Shown here: positions 46,217-57,944 of the stretch, piece by piece | How the letters are laid out: each line of letters begins with the position of its first letter | Position numbering within the stretch: the first letter of the stretch is position 1 | Assembly (NCBI RefSeq): GCF_963576615.1 | Contig: NC_088717.1 | Location: 59,446,749 to 59,510,748, forward strand | Direction of reading: 5' to 3' | Source of the DNA: Watersipora subatra | Lineage: Eukaryota; Bryozoa; Gymnolaemata; Cheilostomatida; Watersiporidae | DNA: 64,000 bases | Notes under the pieces: generated by a model | Told to the model about the DNA's origin: nothing | The model's database searches: none | Seen by the model: the letters and a program-made list of their open reading frames with translations, nothing else | Translations under genes and position numbers: made by a program

Positions 46217-49200
46217 TCAATCTCCATAGTTACCGGCCAACCTTGTCTCCTCCACAAGAGAAGTGACTAAACTCGCAACGGTTGGCTTAGTTCCTGTTAG
46301 TGACTCGACCATATCGGCTGGTAATTTCTCACCACCATGCTGTAAGATTTCTCTCATGTATCTTTCACCATTGACCCTGTTAAATGAATCAGAGGCAGTG
46401 GCATTTGTTTCTGCTTGGTATCTCCCAAACAACAATCACAAACTTTCTTTACCGCAAAAAAATACATGGTTTGAATGATACACATAAGATAGCAGTAACT
46501 CATAAAACTTCAACCTTGGGTGCCAGCTGACTGATTGTAAGGAAATAAACAGAGAAGGTACCTGCTGAAGGGGTCATCCTTGAAACAGTGCTGCCATATA
46601 TTGGCAGCAATCGCTCTGGACATGAGATATGCAAAGTACTTGGCCCCGTATCCAACCATGTGACCAAATCTCAGGTGCCATGCCTGCAAGAGTACAGCTC
46701 AGGATAGCGAGTATCCAGTAAAAAAAAACATTTGTCTAGCAAGTAATAACTCTATTGCTGGTGTCTAATAAGAGATAACTTTATTGCTAGGGTCTAGAAA
46801 GTGATAACTTTATTGCTAGTGTCTAGAAAGTGATAGCTTTATTGCTAGTGTCTAGCAAGTGATAACTTTATTGCTAGTGTCTAGCAAGTGATAACTTTAT
46901 TGCTAGTGTCTAGCAAGTGATAACTTTATTGCTAGTGTCTAGCAAGTGATAACTTTATTGCTAGTGTCTAGAAAGTGATAACTTTATTGCTAGTGTCTAG
47001 CAAGTGATAACTTTATTGCTAGTGTCTAGCAAGTGATAACTTTATTGCTAGTGTCTAGCAAGTGATAACTTTATTGCTAGTGTCTAGCAAGTGATAACTT
47101 TATTGCTAGTGGATAGCAAGTGATAACTTTATTGCTAGTGGATAGTAAGTGATAACTTTATTGCTAGTGGATAGTAAGTGATAACTTTATTGCTAGTGGA
47201 TAGTAAGTGATAACTTTATTGCTAGTGGATAGTAAGTGATAACTTTATTGCTAGTGGATAGTAAGTGATAACTTAATTGCTAGTGTCTAGCAAGTGATAA
47301 CTTTATTGCTAGTGTCTAGCAAGTGATAACTTTATTGCTAGTGTCTAGTAAGTGATTACTTTATTGCTGGTGGCTAGTAAATGATAGTTTTATTGCTAGT
47401 GGATAGTAAGTGATAACTTTATTGCTAGTGTGAGTGAGTATATCTAGTCACTAATAGCCACAATGCGAGGGTGTACTACCGAATGCCCCTTAAATACTAA
47501 ATAAACTGAAAACCAGGAGTGAGATCTTAAGTGAAACTTACAGTGTTCTCCACATGAGGCAGACCGTAGAACCTGTTCTGTGTATCAGCAAGTACATCTA
47601 TATTAGAACTGTGCAGAGGATGTGGTCCGTGAAGGGCCTGGTCTAGTGCCGAATAGAATACTTGCAACTGCGTGTCCTGCAGACAACAACATCGGTACAC
47701 ACTCAAAAGAATTGCCTCCTCCTGACAAGCACACTAGTCATGTAAGTAGTCATGTCTGAATGCCACTAGTAAGTCTTGGAGCTAACACAGATCAGTCTAT
47801 AGATAGTCTATAACACTCTCAACTCTACCTCTGTATAAATATAAACTATGAATGACTTACTGAAGCTATAAACAAAGACTTAGACCTAATCATTTGTTTG
47901 ATCATCCAATCGGGCATGGGCTTGCCTGTCTCATAGTGAGAACTGAACTCTTGGAGAACCTAAAACAACAAAAATTGTCTACAGATGAATAATTCAAATA
48001 TTAGAAACACTCCCACGAACATCTTCTTGACCTCAGCAAAAACTTGCTTCACGAAAAAAACTTTCAACAGAGAGTGAACTATAAAAAAATAACAGTGGAT
48101 CAATGGTTGATATAAAAGGACGTGGCGTGATCAAGTTATCAAAAAAATTCAATTACTTGGTCACAGGAAAGAGTTGTCTTACCTTTGCGTTGGAAGAAAA
48201 ATATTCCATGAGAATAGACGGCACTTCAGCAAAGTCAGTTGAACAGCGAGTGCCGGTGACATGTTGATAGCGAGTTCTACCTGCGGCAAACAGCAAGATA
48301 GAGAGTACACTGACCAGTAGAAAATATAAAATAATGATTACTACTACTGAAAGGTGAGTCAGTCGAGACACAACATTAAAATAGCATTCCATCAGTACTA
48401 GCAGTATTTCACTCTGCCGTAGATGGTAACATTGAGGGGGTCTCAAGGTTACCATTCCACTCAGTTATGTATCTAAAATCGAAGGTAGGCTATAAAAAAC
48501 CCTGGCTATAAGAAAAATTGAATGTGGACTATAAGAATACAGGCTATGTAACCATAGGGCCATGTAATCTGTAAGGCAGACCATAGGAACACTGGTGATG
48601 TAACGAACAGCGAAAGTAGACTATAGGAACACAGGTTACATAAGTGACAGAGAAAGTAGACTATCGGAACACAGGCTATGCAACTAATGAAAGTAAACCA
48701 GAGGAACACAGGTTATGCATCCTAAGCGGCATTCACACCATCCGATTAGCAAAAAGAGTTTTTGTGGAAGCTATTGGCCAGATTTTTTTTGTTCACACTA
48801 GGCCAAGTTTGGACTGAGAGTGGGTGATTTTGCCAGTTTTTATTTGCAGGGTCAGATAACTTGAGCTGATATATTATTTGTGAGTCATGCTTTGCATTTT
48901 GCTGAATGTTTCCTACTATGTTTCTCATGGAAATTTTTTAGCAAGTTTAATTACTATTTTGCACGGCCTACGCTTATCACTAATTATGCATAACTATATG
49001 GAGGACGATCTCTTGCTAACATGATGTTTCAATTATTATAGCAACGGTATAATAATTGAAGCAGATGGTTCAATTATTATGCTACTGCTATAATAACTTA
49101 ACCTGAGCGATAATTTTGCTGATAACACCCTTCAGGGGTGCTATCAACGTAATTACTACTCCGGTGGGAAGCTATGACAAAAACATGCATGAAAACAAAT

Positions 49201-52200
49201 ATGGCATTCACTTTATATGACAATGTGTAGCTCGCTGTGAAAGAGATTTGATTGGCTACTTAAATTGAAGATCGGCCTAGAATCGGTAATCGATCAGGCA
49301 CCGCCCGATCAAATTTCTTACTGGAAAAAATCGGTCTACGAACCGTTCACATGATACGATTCTTGGTCAGTAGGAAATCGTCCAGAGAATCAGCCTGAAA
49401 GTGACTGGTGTGAACACAGCTTTACAGAGAAGGTAGACTATAGGAACACTGGCTATGTAAGCAACAAAGATGATGGACTTTAGGATTACAGGCTATATAA
49501 TGAACAGCAAAGTTAGACTATAGGACCACAGGCTATGTAAGCGACAAAGAAGGTAGACGGTAAGAACACTGGTTATGTAACGAACACAGAAGAATGTAGA
49601 GATCACCTATCATAGAGTGCAAAGCATGTCCAAACTCATGAAATAGATTGTCTAGTTGCTGAGGAGACAGTAGAGTGGGCTTGGAACTGGTTGGATTGGG
49701 AAGGTTCAACATCAGCACCACCTTTGGTATCTACAATATAGAGCAAGGCTTTGATATGCCTATGAAAAGGTAAGATAAACTGATTAATTATTAATAGAGC
49801 AAGGCTTTGATATGTCTATGAAAAGATAGGATAAACTGATTAACTAATAATAGAGCAAGACTTTGATATGTCTATGAAAAGGTAAGATAAACTGATTAAC
49901 TAATAATAGAGCAAGACTTTGATATGTATATGAAAAGGTAAGATAAACTGATTAACTATTAATAGAGCAAGACCTTGATATGTATATGAAAAGGTAAGAT
50001 AAACTGATTAACTAATAATAGAGCAAGACTTTGATATGTCTATGAAAAGGTAAGATAAACTGATTAACTAATAATAGAGCAAGACTTTGATATGTCTATG
50101 AAAAGGTAAGATAAACTTATTAACTAATAATAGAGCAAGGCTTTGATATGTCTATGAAAAGGTAAGATAAACTTATTAACTAATAATAGAGCAAGGCTTT
50201 GATATGTCTATGAAAAGGTAAGATAAACTTATTAACTAATAATAGAGCAAGGCTTTGATATGTCTATGAAAAGGTAAGATAAACTGATTAACTAATAATA
50301 GAGCAAGGCTTTGATATGTCTATGAAAAGGTAAGATAAACTTATTAACTAATAAAATAGCCAGATGTTATAAATAATGGTGTTATAAAAATGCAGCCTTT
50401 CACAAACTTGCAACAGATGTTTGTGATAACAAATTTTAGAATATATGATCAACATTAGCGCCTTTTACTTGTACCTGATGCTTGTAAGTAACCTGTACCT
50501 GTAAAGCTGAAACCTTTCACTGACACTTGCCTTTTACTTGTACCTGATGCTTGTAAGTAACCTGTACCTGTAAAGCTGAAACCTTTCACTGACACTTGCC
50601 TTTTACTTGTACCTGATGCTTGTAAGCAACCTGTACCTGTAAAGCTGAAACCTTTCACTGACACTTGCCTTTTACTTGTACCTGATGCTTGTAAGGAACC
50701 TGTACCTGTAAAGCTGAAACCTTTCACTGACACTTGCCTTTTACTTGTACCTGATGCTTGTAAGTAACCTGTACCTGTAAAGCTGAAACCTTTCACTGAC
50801 ACTTGCTTTTACTTGTACCTGATGCTTGTAAGTAACCTGTACCTGTAAAGCTGATACCTGTCACTGACACTTGCGCTTGATGCCTCTGACTAAAACCTGC
50901 ACATGATGCCTCTGACAAATACCTGTACCTGCTTCCTGCGACAGATACCTGCACTAGATGTTCAGTACAGGATCGAGGCCTAGAATATCATAGTAACATG
51001 CAGAGGCACCTGGTATGTAAAGCCATCAAGACGCCTTCCTCCTTGAATCGTGAAGTGACAGTCCTGGCCACTTTTTCCAGCCCTTTCAAAGAAGTCACAG
51101 TAGATAACTCCCAATAGTTCATCGGTGTCATTCATGTGCACCTGATGACAAAGGAAACAAAACGATGCCGACTCTTTTTTGCCTAAAGACTTAACAAAAC
51201 ACCAGCACACGTGTGTATTGGTATTGTGACAGCACACGTGTGTATTGGTATTGTGACAGCACACATGTGTATTGGTATTGTTACAGCACACGTGTGTATT
51301 GGTATTGTTACAGCACACATGTGTATTGGTATTGTTACAGTACACATGTGTATTGGTATTGCTACAGCACACATGTGTATTGGTATTGTTAAAGCACACA
51401 AGCGTATTGGTATTGTTACAGCACACATGTGTATTGGTATTGTACTGGTGATTAACAGCAGCCCACATGTGTATTGGTATTGTTACAGCACACGTGTGTA
51501 TTGGTATTGCTACGGCACATGTGTGTATTGGTATTGTTACAGCACACGTGTGTATTGGTATTGTTACAGCACACATGGGTATTGGTATTGTTACAGTACA
51601 CATGTGTATTGGTATTGTTACAGCACACATGTGTATTGGTATTGTACTGGTGATTAACAGCAGCCCACATGTGTATTGGTATTGTTACAGCACACGAGTG
51701 TATTGGTATTGTTACAGCACACATGTGTATTGGTATTGTTACAGCACACAAGCGTATTGGTATTGTTACAGCACACATGTGTATTGGTATTGTACTGGTG
51801 ATTAACAGCAGCCCACATGTGTATTGGTATTGTTACAGCACACGTGTGTATTGGTATTATTACAGCACACGTGTGTATTGGTATTGTTACAGCACATGTG
51901 TGTATTGGTATTGTTACAGCACACGTGTGTATTGGTATTGTTACAGCACACGTGTGTATTGGTATTGTATTAGTGATTAAACATCGACCAAGTAAGACAT
52001 CGTATGCAGTCAAATCTCGGCCTATGATCACATCGACATACGAAAACTTTGAAACATGATATGAAATTTGAGCAAATACTTGTCTCACCATCACATGTAA
52101 TTTTCAACATATGATCTTTGAAGTTCTCAAAACCCTGTTTAGTTGATAAATCAGTAGATATGTTCACAGTTCTTTGCCAAATACTTTAGTTCTACGTAGA

Positions 52201-55200
52201 AGCATAACATGAAACAGTGCTTCATGCCTCCGATTTTACCCTTATTGTAAGTTCCAAGAAGGAGAATGCAAGTGGCAGTTGTGGCGAATTACAGAACCGC
52301 TAACAATGTCAAAGGCCACAATATGATGTATGAGCTAATTACAGCTAACAATGTCAAAGGTCACAATATGATGCATGAGCTAATTACAGCTAACAATGTC
52401 AAAGGTCACAATATGATGTATGAGCTAATTAAAGCTAATAATGTCAAAGGCCATGATATGATGTTTGAGCTAATTACAGCTAATAATGTCAAAGGTCATG
52501 ATATGATGTATGAGCTAATTACAGCTAACGATGTCAAAGGTCACAATATGATGCATGAGATAATCACAGCTAACAATGTCAAAGGTTAAAATGAACTGAT
52601 GAGGAGGAAGCTAGGTACAAAAGCTTCCCGTACTAAAGCAGCTTTTGAATTAATCAGAGAAGATGTTTGAAGTGATCCAAAACTGAATAGGACCAGGTTA
52701 AACAGAGCAGAGAATATATTACACTATCGACTACTGTTAATTGGAATTTTGAAGAAACTTTGATAAAATGATGGCAATTCTACAGAGAGTTCCAGAGAAT
52801 AGAGCCTTATGGTTGAGTTGTAGTACCTGAATCTTATGTACAGATTTATGCCAGCACTCCGAAGGGTTTGGTGTGACGTCTCGCAATGTTATACCAAACA
52901 ATCCTTCAGTCAATAGCCTTAGGCCATTCATACAGGCACCCAAAGAGAGATAGCTTGAGATTTCACCCACATTCACATCCATGCTGATAAATAGAAATGC
53001 GTAAATGTTTGGTTTCAGCGTATCCCTTCAAACTATCTCTAAATTATGATAATTCAAATGGTGCAAACAGAGAGAGATATGTTATGAGAAATGATCTGAT
53101 TGGATCTGAGAAAAAGAGGGAGAGGGGGAGAGAGAAGGGAGAGAGAGGGGAGAAAAAGAGAGAGAGGGGAGAAAAAGAGAGAGGGGGAAAGAGAGAGAGA
53201 GGGAAAGATAGAAGGGGGAAAGAGAAAGGAAAGAGAGGGGAGAAAGAGAGGGGGGAAAGGGGGGAGGAGAGGGGGGAAGAGAGAAGGGGGAAGAGAGAGG
53301 GAGAGTGAGAGAGGGGGAGAATGAGAGAGGGGAGAGTGAGAGAGGGGGAGAATGAGAGAGGGGGAGAGTGAGAGAGGGGGAGAATGAGAGAGGGGGAGAG
53401 TGAGAGAGGGGGAGAGTGAGAGAGGGGGAGAGTGAGGGAGGGGGAGAGAGGGGGAGAGTGAGAGAGGGAGAGAGTGAGAGAGGGGGAGAGTGAGAGAGGG
53501 GGAGAGTGAGAGAGGGGAGAGTGAGAGATGGAGAGAGTGAGAGATGGGGAGAGCAGGCCAATTCACAAACAAGCAGACCAAATGAGATAAAATCAGTCAA
53601 GTCAGGCTAAACAGTTGGCACATAGATCACCAGAGGCAGCTCTGTAAGAGAAGTGGTAAAATGGAGCTTTCACATCTGGTGATAAAAGCAAAAATATATC
53701 TACTATAGCTGAGTTACCTATACTGCCTGGCTATAGCGGTGCAGTAGGAGACGTCCCACGGGTTCACCTCAGACCTGTTCCCTATCAACTTTTCCTTTAT
53801 TATCCTCATCTTGTTGAAGTCTTGGACAGCCATGGGCTTTAGTTTGTCAGAAAGTAGTTGTAGGAACTCATTGGCTGCTTCAGGGCTTCCTGTCATGGTC
53901 CCTTGCAAAGCTCTTTCTGTTAACAGTTGCAAAGCTTGGACAAGGTCACACTGAATGACATTGAAACACAAAATAAGATAAAACAGGGTTGTAATTACAA
54001 TGAGACGTTTACGGACTGATATTCCTAGTGAACTGAGCGGATTACCTACAGACAAAGATGTTCTTACATCTGAGAATTGCGGATCCTTTGAGCTTTCACT
54101 GCTACAACTTTTACTATAGCAATATTTATCATATCAATATTTATTTATCTCAAGTGATGCCATGTCTTATTTTTATTTCATTTGTATATTTATATTTGCT
54201 GTTTGCAGCCTACACCCTGGTATACACACACCCTGGTAGACCTACACCCTGGTAGACCTACACCTTGGTAGACCTACTCCCTGGGAGTCCTACACCCTGA
54301 TAGACCTACACCATGGTAGACCTACACCTTGGTAGACCTACACCCTGGTAGACCTACACCTTGGTAGACCTAGACCCTGGTAGACCTACACCCTAGTAGA
54401 CATACACCTTGGTAGACCTACACATTGGTAGACCTACACCCTGGTAGACCTACACCCTGGTAGACCTAGACCCTGGTAGACCTACACCCTAGTAGACCTA
54501 CACCTTGGTAGACCTACACATTGGTAGACCTACACCCTGGTAGACCTATATATTCAATATCATATATTCTGACAGCTAAGAGAACACGGAGAGTATGAAA
54601 AGGTATCCACACATCATATATTCTGACAGCTAAGAGAATACGGAGAGTATCACACATCATATATTCTGACAGCTAAGAGAATACGGAGAGTATCACAAAA
54701 GGTGTCACACATCATATATTCTGACAGCTAAGAGAATACGGAGAGTATCACAAAAGGTGTCACACATCATATATTCTGACAGCTAAGAGAATACGGAGAG
54801 TATGAAAAGGTATCCACATATCATATATTCTGACAGCTAAGAGAATACGGAGAACATGAAAAGGTATCCACATATCATATATTCTGACTGCTAAGAGAAT
54901 ACGGAGAGTATGAAAAGGTATCCACATATCATATATTCTGACAGCTAAGAGAATACGGAGAGTATGGAAAGGTATCCACATATCATATATTCTGACAGCT
55001 AAGAGAATACGGAGAGTATGAAAAGGTATCCACATATCATATATTCTGACAGCTAAGAGAATACGGAGACACAAACATAAATGATAGACAAGAACACTTC
55101 CAGTCACAGGGTATAATCAGGGTACACACACAGGGTATACTCGGCTTACCCGCATAGCTCTGGTAGCCAACCAGCTTAGCTAGTTTATCTCGAGACAGCA

Positions 55201-55615
55201 GTAGTTCATTCAATAGCTTAGACTGAGACTCAGATGGATAAAGGTAGGCACGGTAGGACGCTTCCCTCACATCTCCATCAGGGTGTTCCGAGTTGGCAGC
55301 ATGCACTGTAGCCTGTTTAGTGATACCAAACCTGAAGGCAAAGGAAGCAGTTATACCTCAGTTATAAATATGTATAGGTAAATGAAATACAGTTATACTA
55401 CTTCAAAAGACAGTGCAAAAGCTGCTGCAAGGGATATGTAGCAGAAATTGCCTTAGTATACAGATGAGGAGATGCAAATGGAGACCGAATACTCACACAT
55501 GATGGAGATGAGTTGGCAGCAAGCTGACATTGACAACAGAAGGCTGGTGAGTTGCTTGCATGAATGCACTTTCTAAGGCCATAATCTGCTCCGTTAGTTC
55601 CACAAACATTTTTCG
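46217..55615 (-). CDS. MIPEP: Mitochondrial intermediate peptidase, C-terminal two thirds (5' partial)
   Basis: Eleven exons, in transcript order: 55497-55615, 55150-55331, 53718-53916, 52827-52983, 51010-51141, 49607-49730, 48183-48280, 47861-47959, 47542-47676, 46562-46683, 46217-46376. They encode 508 residues plus stop with continuous phases. The zinc site HEFGH is in exon 49607-49730, and the third ligand is the Glu of FAEVPS, 25 residues after the second His, on exon 48183-48280, as in the M3 (thimet oligopeptidase) family. Blocks such as [39 protein letters not shown] and [17 protein letters not shown] match MIPEP rather than cytosolic oligopeptidases. The enzyme removes octapeptides from imported precursors in the mitochondrial matrix after MPP cleavage. 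About 200 N-terminal residues, including the transit peptide, are missing; they must lie upstream of 55615, probably beyond the window. All introns carry minisatellites or insertions; the exons look intact. Confidence 0.95.
46736..47430. repeat. 29-bp minisatellite, about 24 copies, MIPEP intron
   Basis: The unit is AGTGATAACTTTATTGCTAG plus TGTCTAGCA. Two subfamilies occur in blocks: TGTCTAGCA mostly before 47105 and TGGATAGTA at 47105-47270. They suggest separate local expansions. Between exons 46562-46683 and 47542-47676. Confidence 0.94.
48515..49600. repeat. Imperfect 24-35 bp repeats interrupted by an insert
   Basis: Degenerate copies of AGACTATAGGAACACAGGCT plus ATGTAA at about 48515-48722 and again at 49425-49600. 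The block between them looks inserted. MIPEP intron between exons 48183-48280 and 49607-49730. Confidence 0.7.
48724..49424. mobile_element. Probable MITE-like insertion in a MIPEP intron
   Basis: The left edge AAGCGGCATTCACACCATC and the right edge, in complement AAGCTGTGTTCACACCAGTC, share AGC and TTCACACCA, an inverted terminal pair. The insert splits an imperfect tandem repeat. A stem is formed around 49030-49060 (CAATTATTATAGC / TATAATAATTG). No coding capacity; target duplication not resolved. Confidence 0.5.
49735..50350. repeat. About 56-bp minisatellite, about 11 copies, MIPEP intron
   Basis: The unit runs TTGATATGTCTATGAAAAGG, TAAGATAAACTGATTAACTA, ATAATAGAGCAAGGCT. Later copies share ACTTATTAAC, so the array has a polarity of variants. 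It begins directly at the acceptor of exon 49607-49730 on the minus strand. Confidence 0.93.
50455..50870. repeat. 69-bp minisatellite, 6 copies, MIPEP intron
   Basis: The unit contains CCTGATGCTTGTAAGTAACC and CTGTACCTGTAAAGCTGAAA. A period of 23 codons leaves a 115-codon minus-strand frame open ([20 protein letters not shown]). It is not joined to MIPEP exons by splice sites and is treated as noncoding. Degenerate CTGACA/ACCTG sequence continues to about 50960. Confidence 0.9.
51205..51975. repeat. 27-bp minisatellite, about 28 copies, with a larger repeat order
   Basis: The unit is ACAGCACACGTGTGTATTGG plus TATTGTT. A distinctive interruption (GTACTGGTGATTAACAGCAG, then CCC) recurs at about 51447, 51643 and 51796, so blocks of several units have been duplicated. 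Many frames are open on both strands and none is supported. Confidence 0.93.
52005..52165. mobile_element. Fragment with a CAGTCAAA-type transposon end
   Basis: CAGTCAAATCTCGGCCTATG and the following TGATCACATC and TTTGAGCAAATA blocks resemble 9051-9140 (CAGTCAAACCTGCACTTATG ... TGATCACATC ... TTTGAGCAAATA). Probably one end of a shared pogo/Tc1-like family; no partner end is identified. Confidence 0.45.
52286..52590. repeat. 45-bp minisatellite, about 6.5 copies, MIPEP intron
   Basis: The unit is GCTAATTACAGCTAACAATG, TCAAAGGTCACAATATGATG, TATGA. The open forward frame ([15 protein letters not shown]) comes from the period of 15 codons. Confidence 0.92.
53108..53560. repeat. GA-rich simple-sequence tract, MIPEP intron
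   Basis: Almost pure purine on the + strand, with a 16-18 bp GAGAGGGGGAGAGTGA-type period in its second half. On the MIPEP sense strand it is a pyrimidine tract. Frames through it (Arg/Glu/Gly-rich, or Ser/Leu/Pro-rich on the other strand) are artefacts. Confidence 0.94.
54205..54550. repeat. 16-bp minisatellite, about 21 copies, MIPEP intron
   Basis: The unit is CTGGTAGACCTACACC with CTTGG, CTAGT and CATTGG variants. It is followed almost at once by another array. Confidence 0.92.
54555..55075. repeat. About 54-bp minisatellite, about 9 copies, MIPEP intron
   Basis: The unit contains CATATATTCTGACAGCTAAG and AGAATACGGAGAGTATGAAA. Early copies use CACAAAAGGTGTCACACATC and later ones AAAAGGTATCCACATATC. 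It ends about 75 bp from exon 55150-55331. Confidence 0.93.
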
Positions 55616-55799
55616 CTGCAACAAATATTTTCTTCAATTCATGTTTAGTCTTATGCTGGTTGAGTAAGTACTTTACCAATAGCAGGAAATATCTACCTAC
55701 AGTACTTCATCTTGGTCTACACCTAGATATATATCCTATATATATCCCATACATATATACTTATATATAACCTACGCAAATACTTTGCAAATATATACA

Positions 55800-55872
55800 C
55801 TGCACTGGAATTGAACTCACACACCACGGTTCTGCAGACAGACGTGTTATTGACTACGCCACACGGCCTACT
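55800..55872 (-). mobile_element. tRNA-derived SINE head (copy 1)
   Basis: Read on the minus strand: GTGTGGCGTAGTCAATAAC resembles a tRNA A box, and 35 bp later GTGAGTTCAATTCCAGTG resembles a B box (GTTCRANNCC). Between them is CTGCAGAACC. A related head occurs at 57785-57870. The body is not clearly delimited. It lies upstream of the most 5' MIPEP exon found. Confidence 0.55.
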
Positions 55873-55957
55873 CGCCACACGGCCTACTCGCCACACGGCC
55901 TACTCGCCACACGGCCTACTCGCCACACGGCCTACTCGCCACACGGCCTACTCGCCA
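55857..55957. repeat. 16-bp tandem repeat, 6 copies, at the SINE head
   Basis: CGCCACACGGCCTACT repeated without variation. The unit is the first bases of the tRNA-like SINE head, so the array appears to have grown from it. Confidence 0.92.
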
Positions 55958-56118
55958 TACAATGAAATAATTGTGCACATGCTTATTATACCTGCCAATC
56001 TTTAATGGCGATTGGTTAAAATATGCATGTTTCACACTTTATCTAGCACGCTTGAACTACTACCACAAGAGAAATACATGCCCAAACTTACCCCAAATGC
56101 TATAAGTATGTGTATATC

Positions 56119-57236
56119 CAGTCAAACATGGATAACTCGTCCACGGATAGCTCGAACACATGGTTAATTCGAACATTTCCTTTGGTCCGTTCCCACGTAA
56201 TGATAAATTGCTATAGATAACTCGAACTCAACACTGTTAATTCGAACTGTTTTTTTGCCCAACGGTACCGAAACGGTTGTTATCGCTTTAGAAAATCACT
56301 TTATTCAAAGCCATAGAGGTAAACTTCATCTTTTCGTAATTCACAAGCGTCGTTATTACCACCATCGGCAAAATATTGTTGTCAACGACTTTTCTAAAAG
56401 TTTGGTGAAAATTGATTTATACTGCGATACGATGAATAGCACGGGCTAGCCGGGTCACGCCCGCAAGGATTTTCGCCACGCACATACAAAACAAAAATTA
56501 CATGTTGTTTTGTATGTGCGTGGCGAAAATCCTTGAGTGCGTGACCCGGCTAGCCCGTGATGAATAGTTTTCCGACGTTGATTCCGTGTTGAATCAACGT
56601 CGGAATGTTGAATGTTTAAAACGTCTTAAAATTGGTGTAATTAAACGTATACGTTGTCTGAGCTACAAAAAACTATTCGTCGTTTGACCTAAACACAGAA
56701 TACGTGTGTACATTCAATAAGTATCTATTAAAAAACGTGAGTGATATAGAATGTACCGTAAAACCTCGTAAAACCTCTAATTGAACTGCCTCGGAGTGTT
56801 GCTTTTAACGAATCCCAGGTAAAGTAAGGTAATCTGCATAAACTTCAAGAAGAAACGGCAAAATTGATCGTGGGTAAAACCCCAAAAGAAAAAAATGTCT
56901 TTTCTTATGAGCATTTCAACAACGATCAAGTTTTGCCAATGTCAATCTGAAAAACGTCCTGGCAATAACATCACCTCAAACAACAAACCAATCTCAAGTG
57001 ATAGAAAAATCTCTATACTTTTTCATGAAAACGTTTTAAACTTTACATTAGAAGCATTTAATTTGAAACAAGCCATATGTGCTTTTGATTTATATTATAG
57101 TTTGTATATGTACATGTATCTACTAATAAATAAGTAAATATATGGACTTGTGACAGTGCTCTGATAACTTGAACGCTCTGATAATTCGAACACTTTTGCT
57201 CGGTCCCTTGAAGTTCGAGTTATCCATGTTTGACTG
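56119..57236. mobile_element. pogo/Tc1-like non-autonomous element
   Basis: The inverted ends are CAGTCAAACATGGATAACTC and its complement GAGTTATCCATGTTTGACTG, followed inward by repeated AATTCGAAC / GTTCGAATTA words. The 6-bp sequence TATATC flanks both ends (56113-56118 and 57237-57242). CAGT-type ends next to TA suit the pogo/Tigger branch of Tc1-mariner. The interior is 1.1 kb with short frames only and contains a nested palindromic MITE. 56925-57020 resembles the arm of the foldback element at 44151-44560. Confidence 0.72.
56440..56559. mobile_element. 120-bp palindromic MITE with 8-bp target duplication (hAT-like)
   Basis: Two 55-bp arms, CACGGGCTAGCCGGGTCACG... and its complement, differ at only two positions and enclose a loop of about 10 bp. 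The direct repeat ATGAATAG lies immediately outside at 56432-56439 and 56560-56567. An 8-bp duplication is characteristic of hAT-family insertion. It is nested in the 56119-57236 element, so it is younger. Confidence 0.85.
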
Positions 57237-57242
57237 TATATC

Positions 57243-57699
57243 ATAAACTTAATTAAACTTACAGCACACACAGAAATAAACAAACACCTTCATTTAAAAG
57301 TTAGAATGGTGAATGTTGTATATGTTGATTAAAAACAAATGTTCAGTGTAAAAACTTTTTTATTACCCGTGCAACGCCAGGCATTCCGCTAGTATATATA
57401 TATATGCAGCATACATATATACATATACATGTATATGCGCATAAAACAATAGTAAAAATATATACCGTACTTACAGTATTTCACATAGATCTACTCTTAA
57501 ATTTACATGTACTTCATATATACCTACACAGCATAGTATTTTCTTGCACCGATCAGTTTTAGGTGTTGTTTTAATATGACCCTTGTACAACATGATTACC
57601 TTGATAACATGTTTAATATAAAGCGAGACATATTACAAATTATATGTAATATATCATATACAATGTATTTATATCTCATATCTATATAATATGTAAATC
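57243..57699. other. AT-rich stretch with a retroposon-tail-like motif
   Basis: 57366-57395 reads ATTACCCGTGCAACGCCAGG then CATTCCGCTAGTA before a TATATA run. A similar motif in the opposite orientation, AGAATGTCTGGTGTTGCACG, occurs at 57906. Both may be tails of one retroposon family. Nothing else is recognised. Confidence 0.4.
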
Positions 57700-57940
57700 T
57701 CAATGTGTGTTTTGTGTTTGTTGGACTATCTGTCTGTCACTGCGTCCAAATTAAGTGATTAAAATTTAGCAATGAAAAACCTGCATGACACTGGAAATGA
57801 ACTTGGAACCTCTAGTTCTGCAGGCAAACATTTATCCAATACACTACACAGTCCAACTGGCTATACTATAGTATAAAATGGGTACATACTTATCAATTAC
57901 TACAGAATGTCTGGTGTTGCACGAGTAATAATAAACAAGT
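57700..57940 (-). mobile_element. tRNA-derived SINE (copy 2)
   Basis: On the minus strand from about 57870: TGTGTAGTGTATTGGATAA (A-box-like), CTGCAGAACTAGAGG, then GGTTCCAAGTTCATTTCC (B-box-like), then a body ending in GACAGACAGATAG and CAAACACAAAACACAC. The order and spacing match the head at 55800-55872. Family name not assigned. Confidence 0.6.
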
Positions 57941-57944
57941 TTTT

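Noticed and set aside
50455-52094. Minus-strand and plus-strand repeat frames in the MIPEP intron ([20 protein letters not shown])
   Set aside because: Multiples of 69 and 27 bp keep frames open. The genuine coding part here is only 51010-51141, bounded by splice sites and matching MIPEP.
53714-53950. Upstream extension of the MIPEP exon to 53950 ([12 protein letters not shown])
   Set aside because: The acceptor at 53917-53919 (TTAACAG) restores phase and yields YAERALQGT, which matches MIPEP. The extension is intron.
56895-57137. 80-codon forward frame in the pogo-like element
   Set aside because: It spans sequence shared with a noncoding foldback MITE and lacks transposase motifs.
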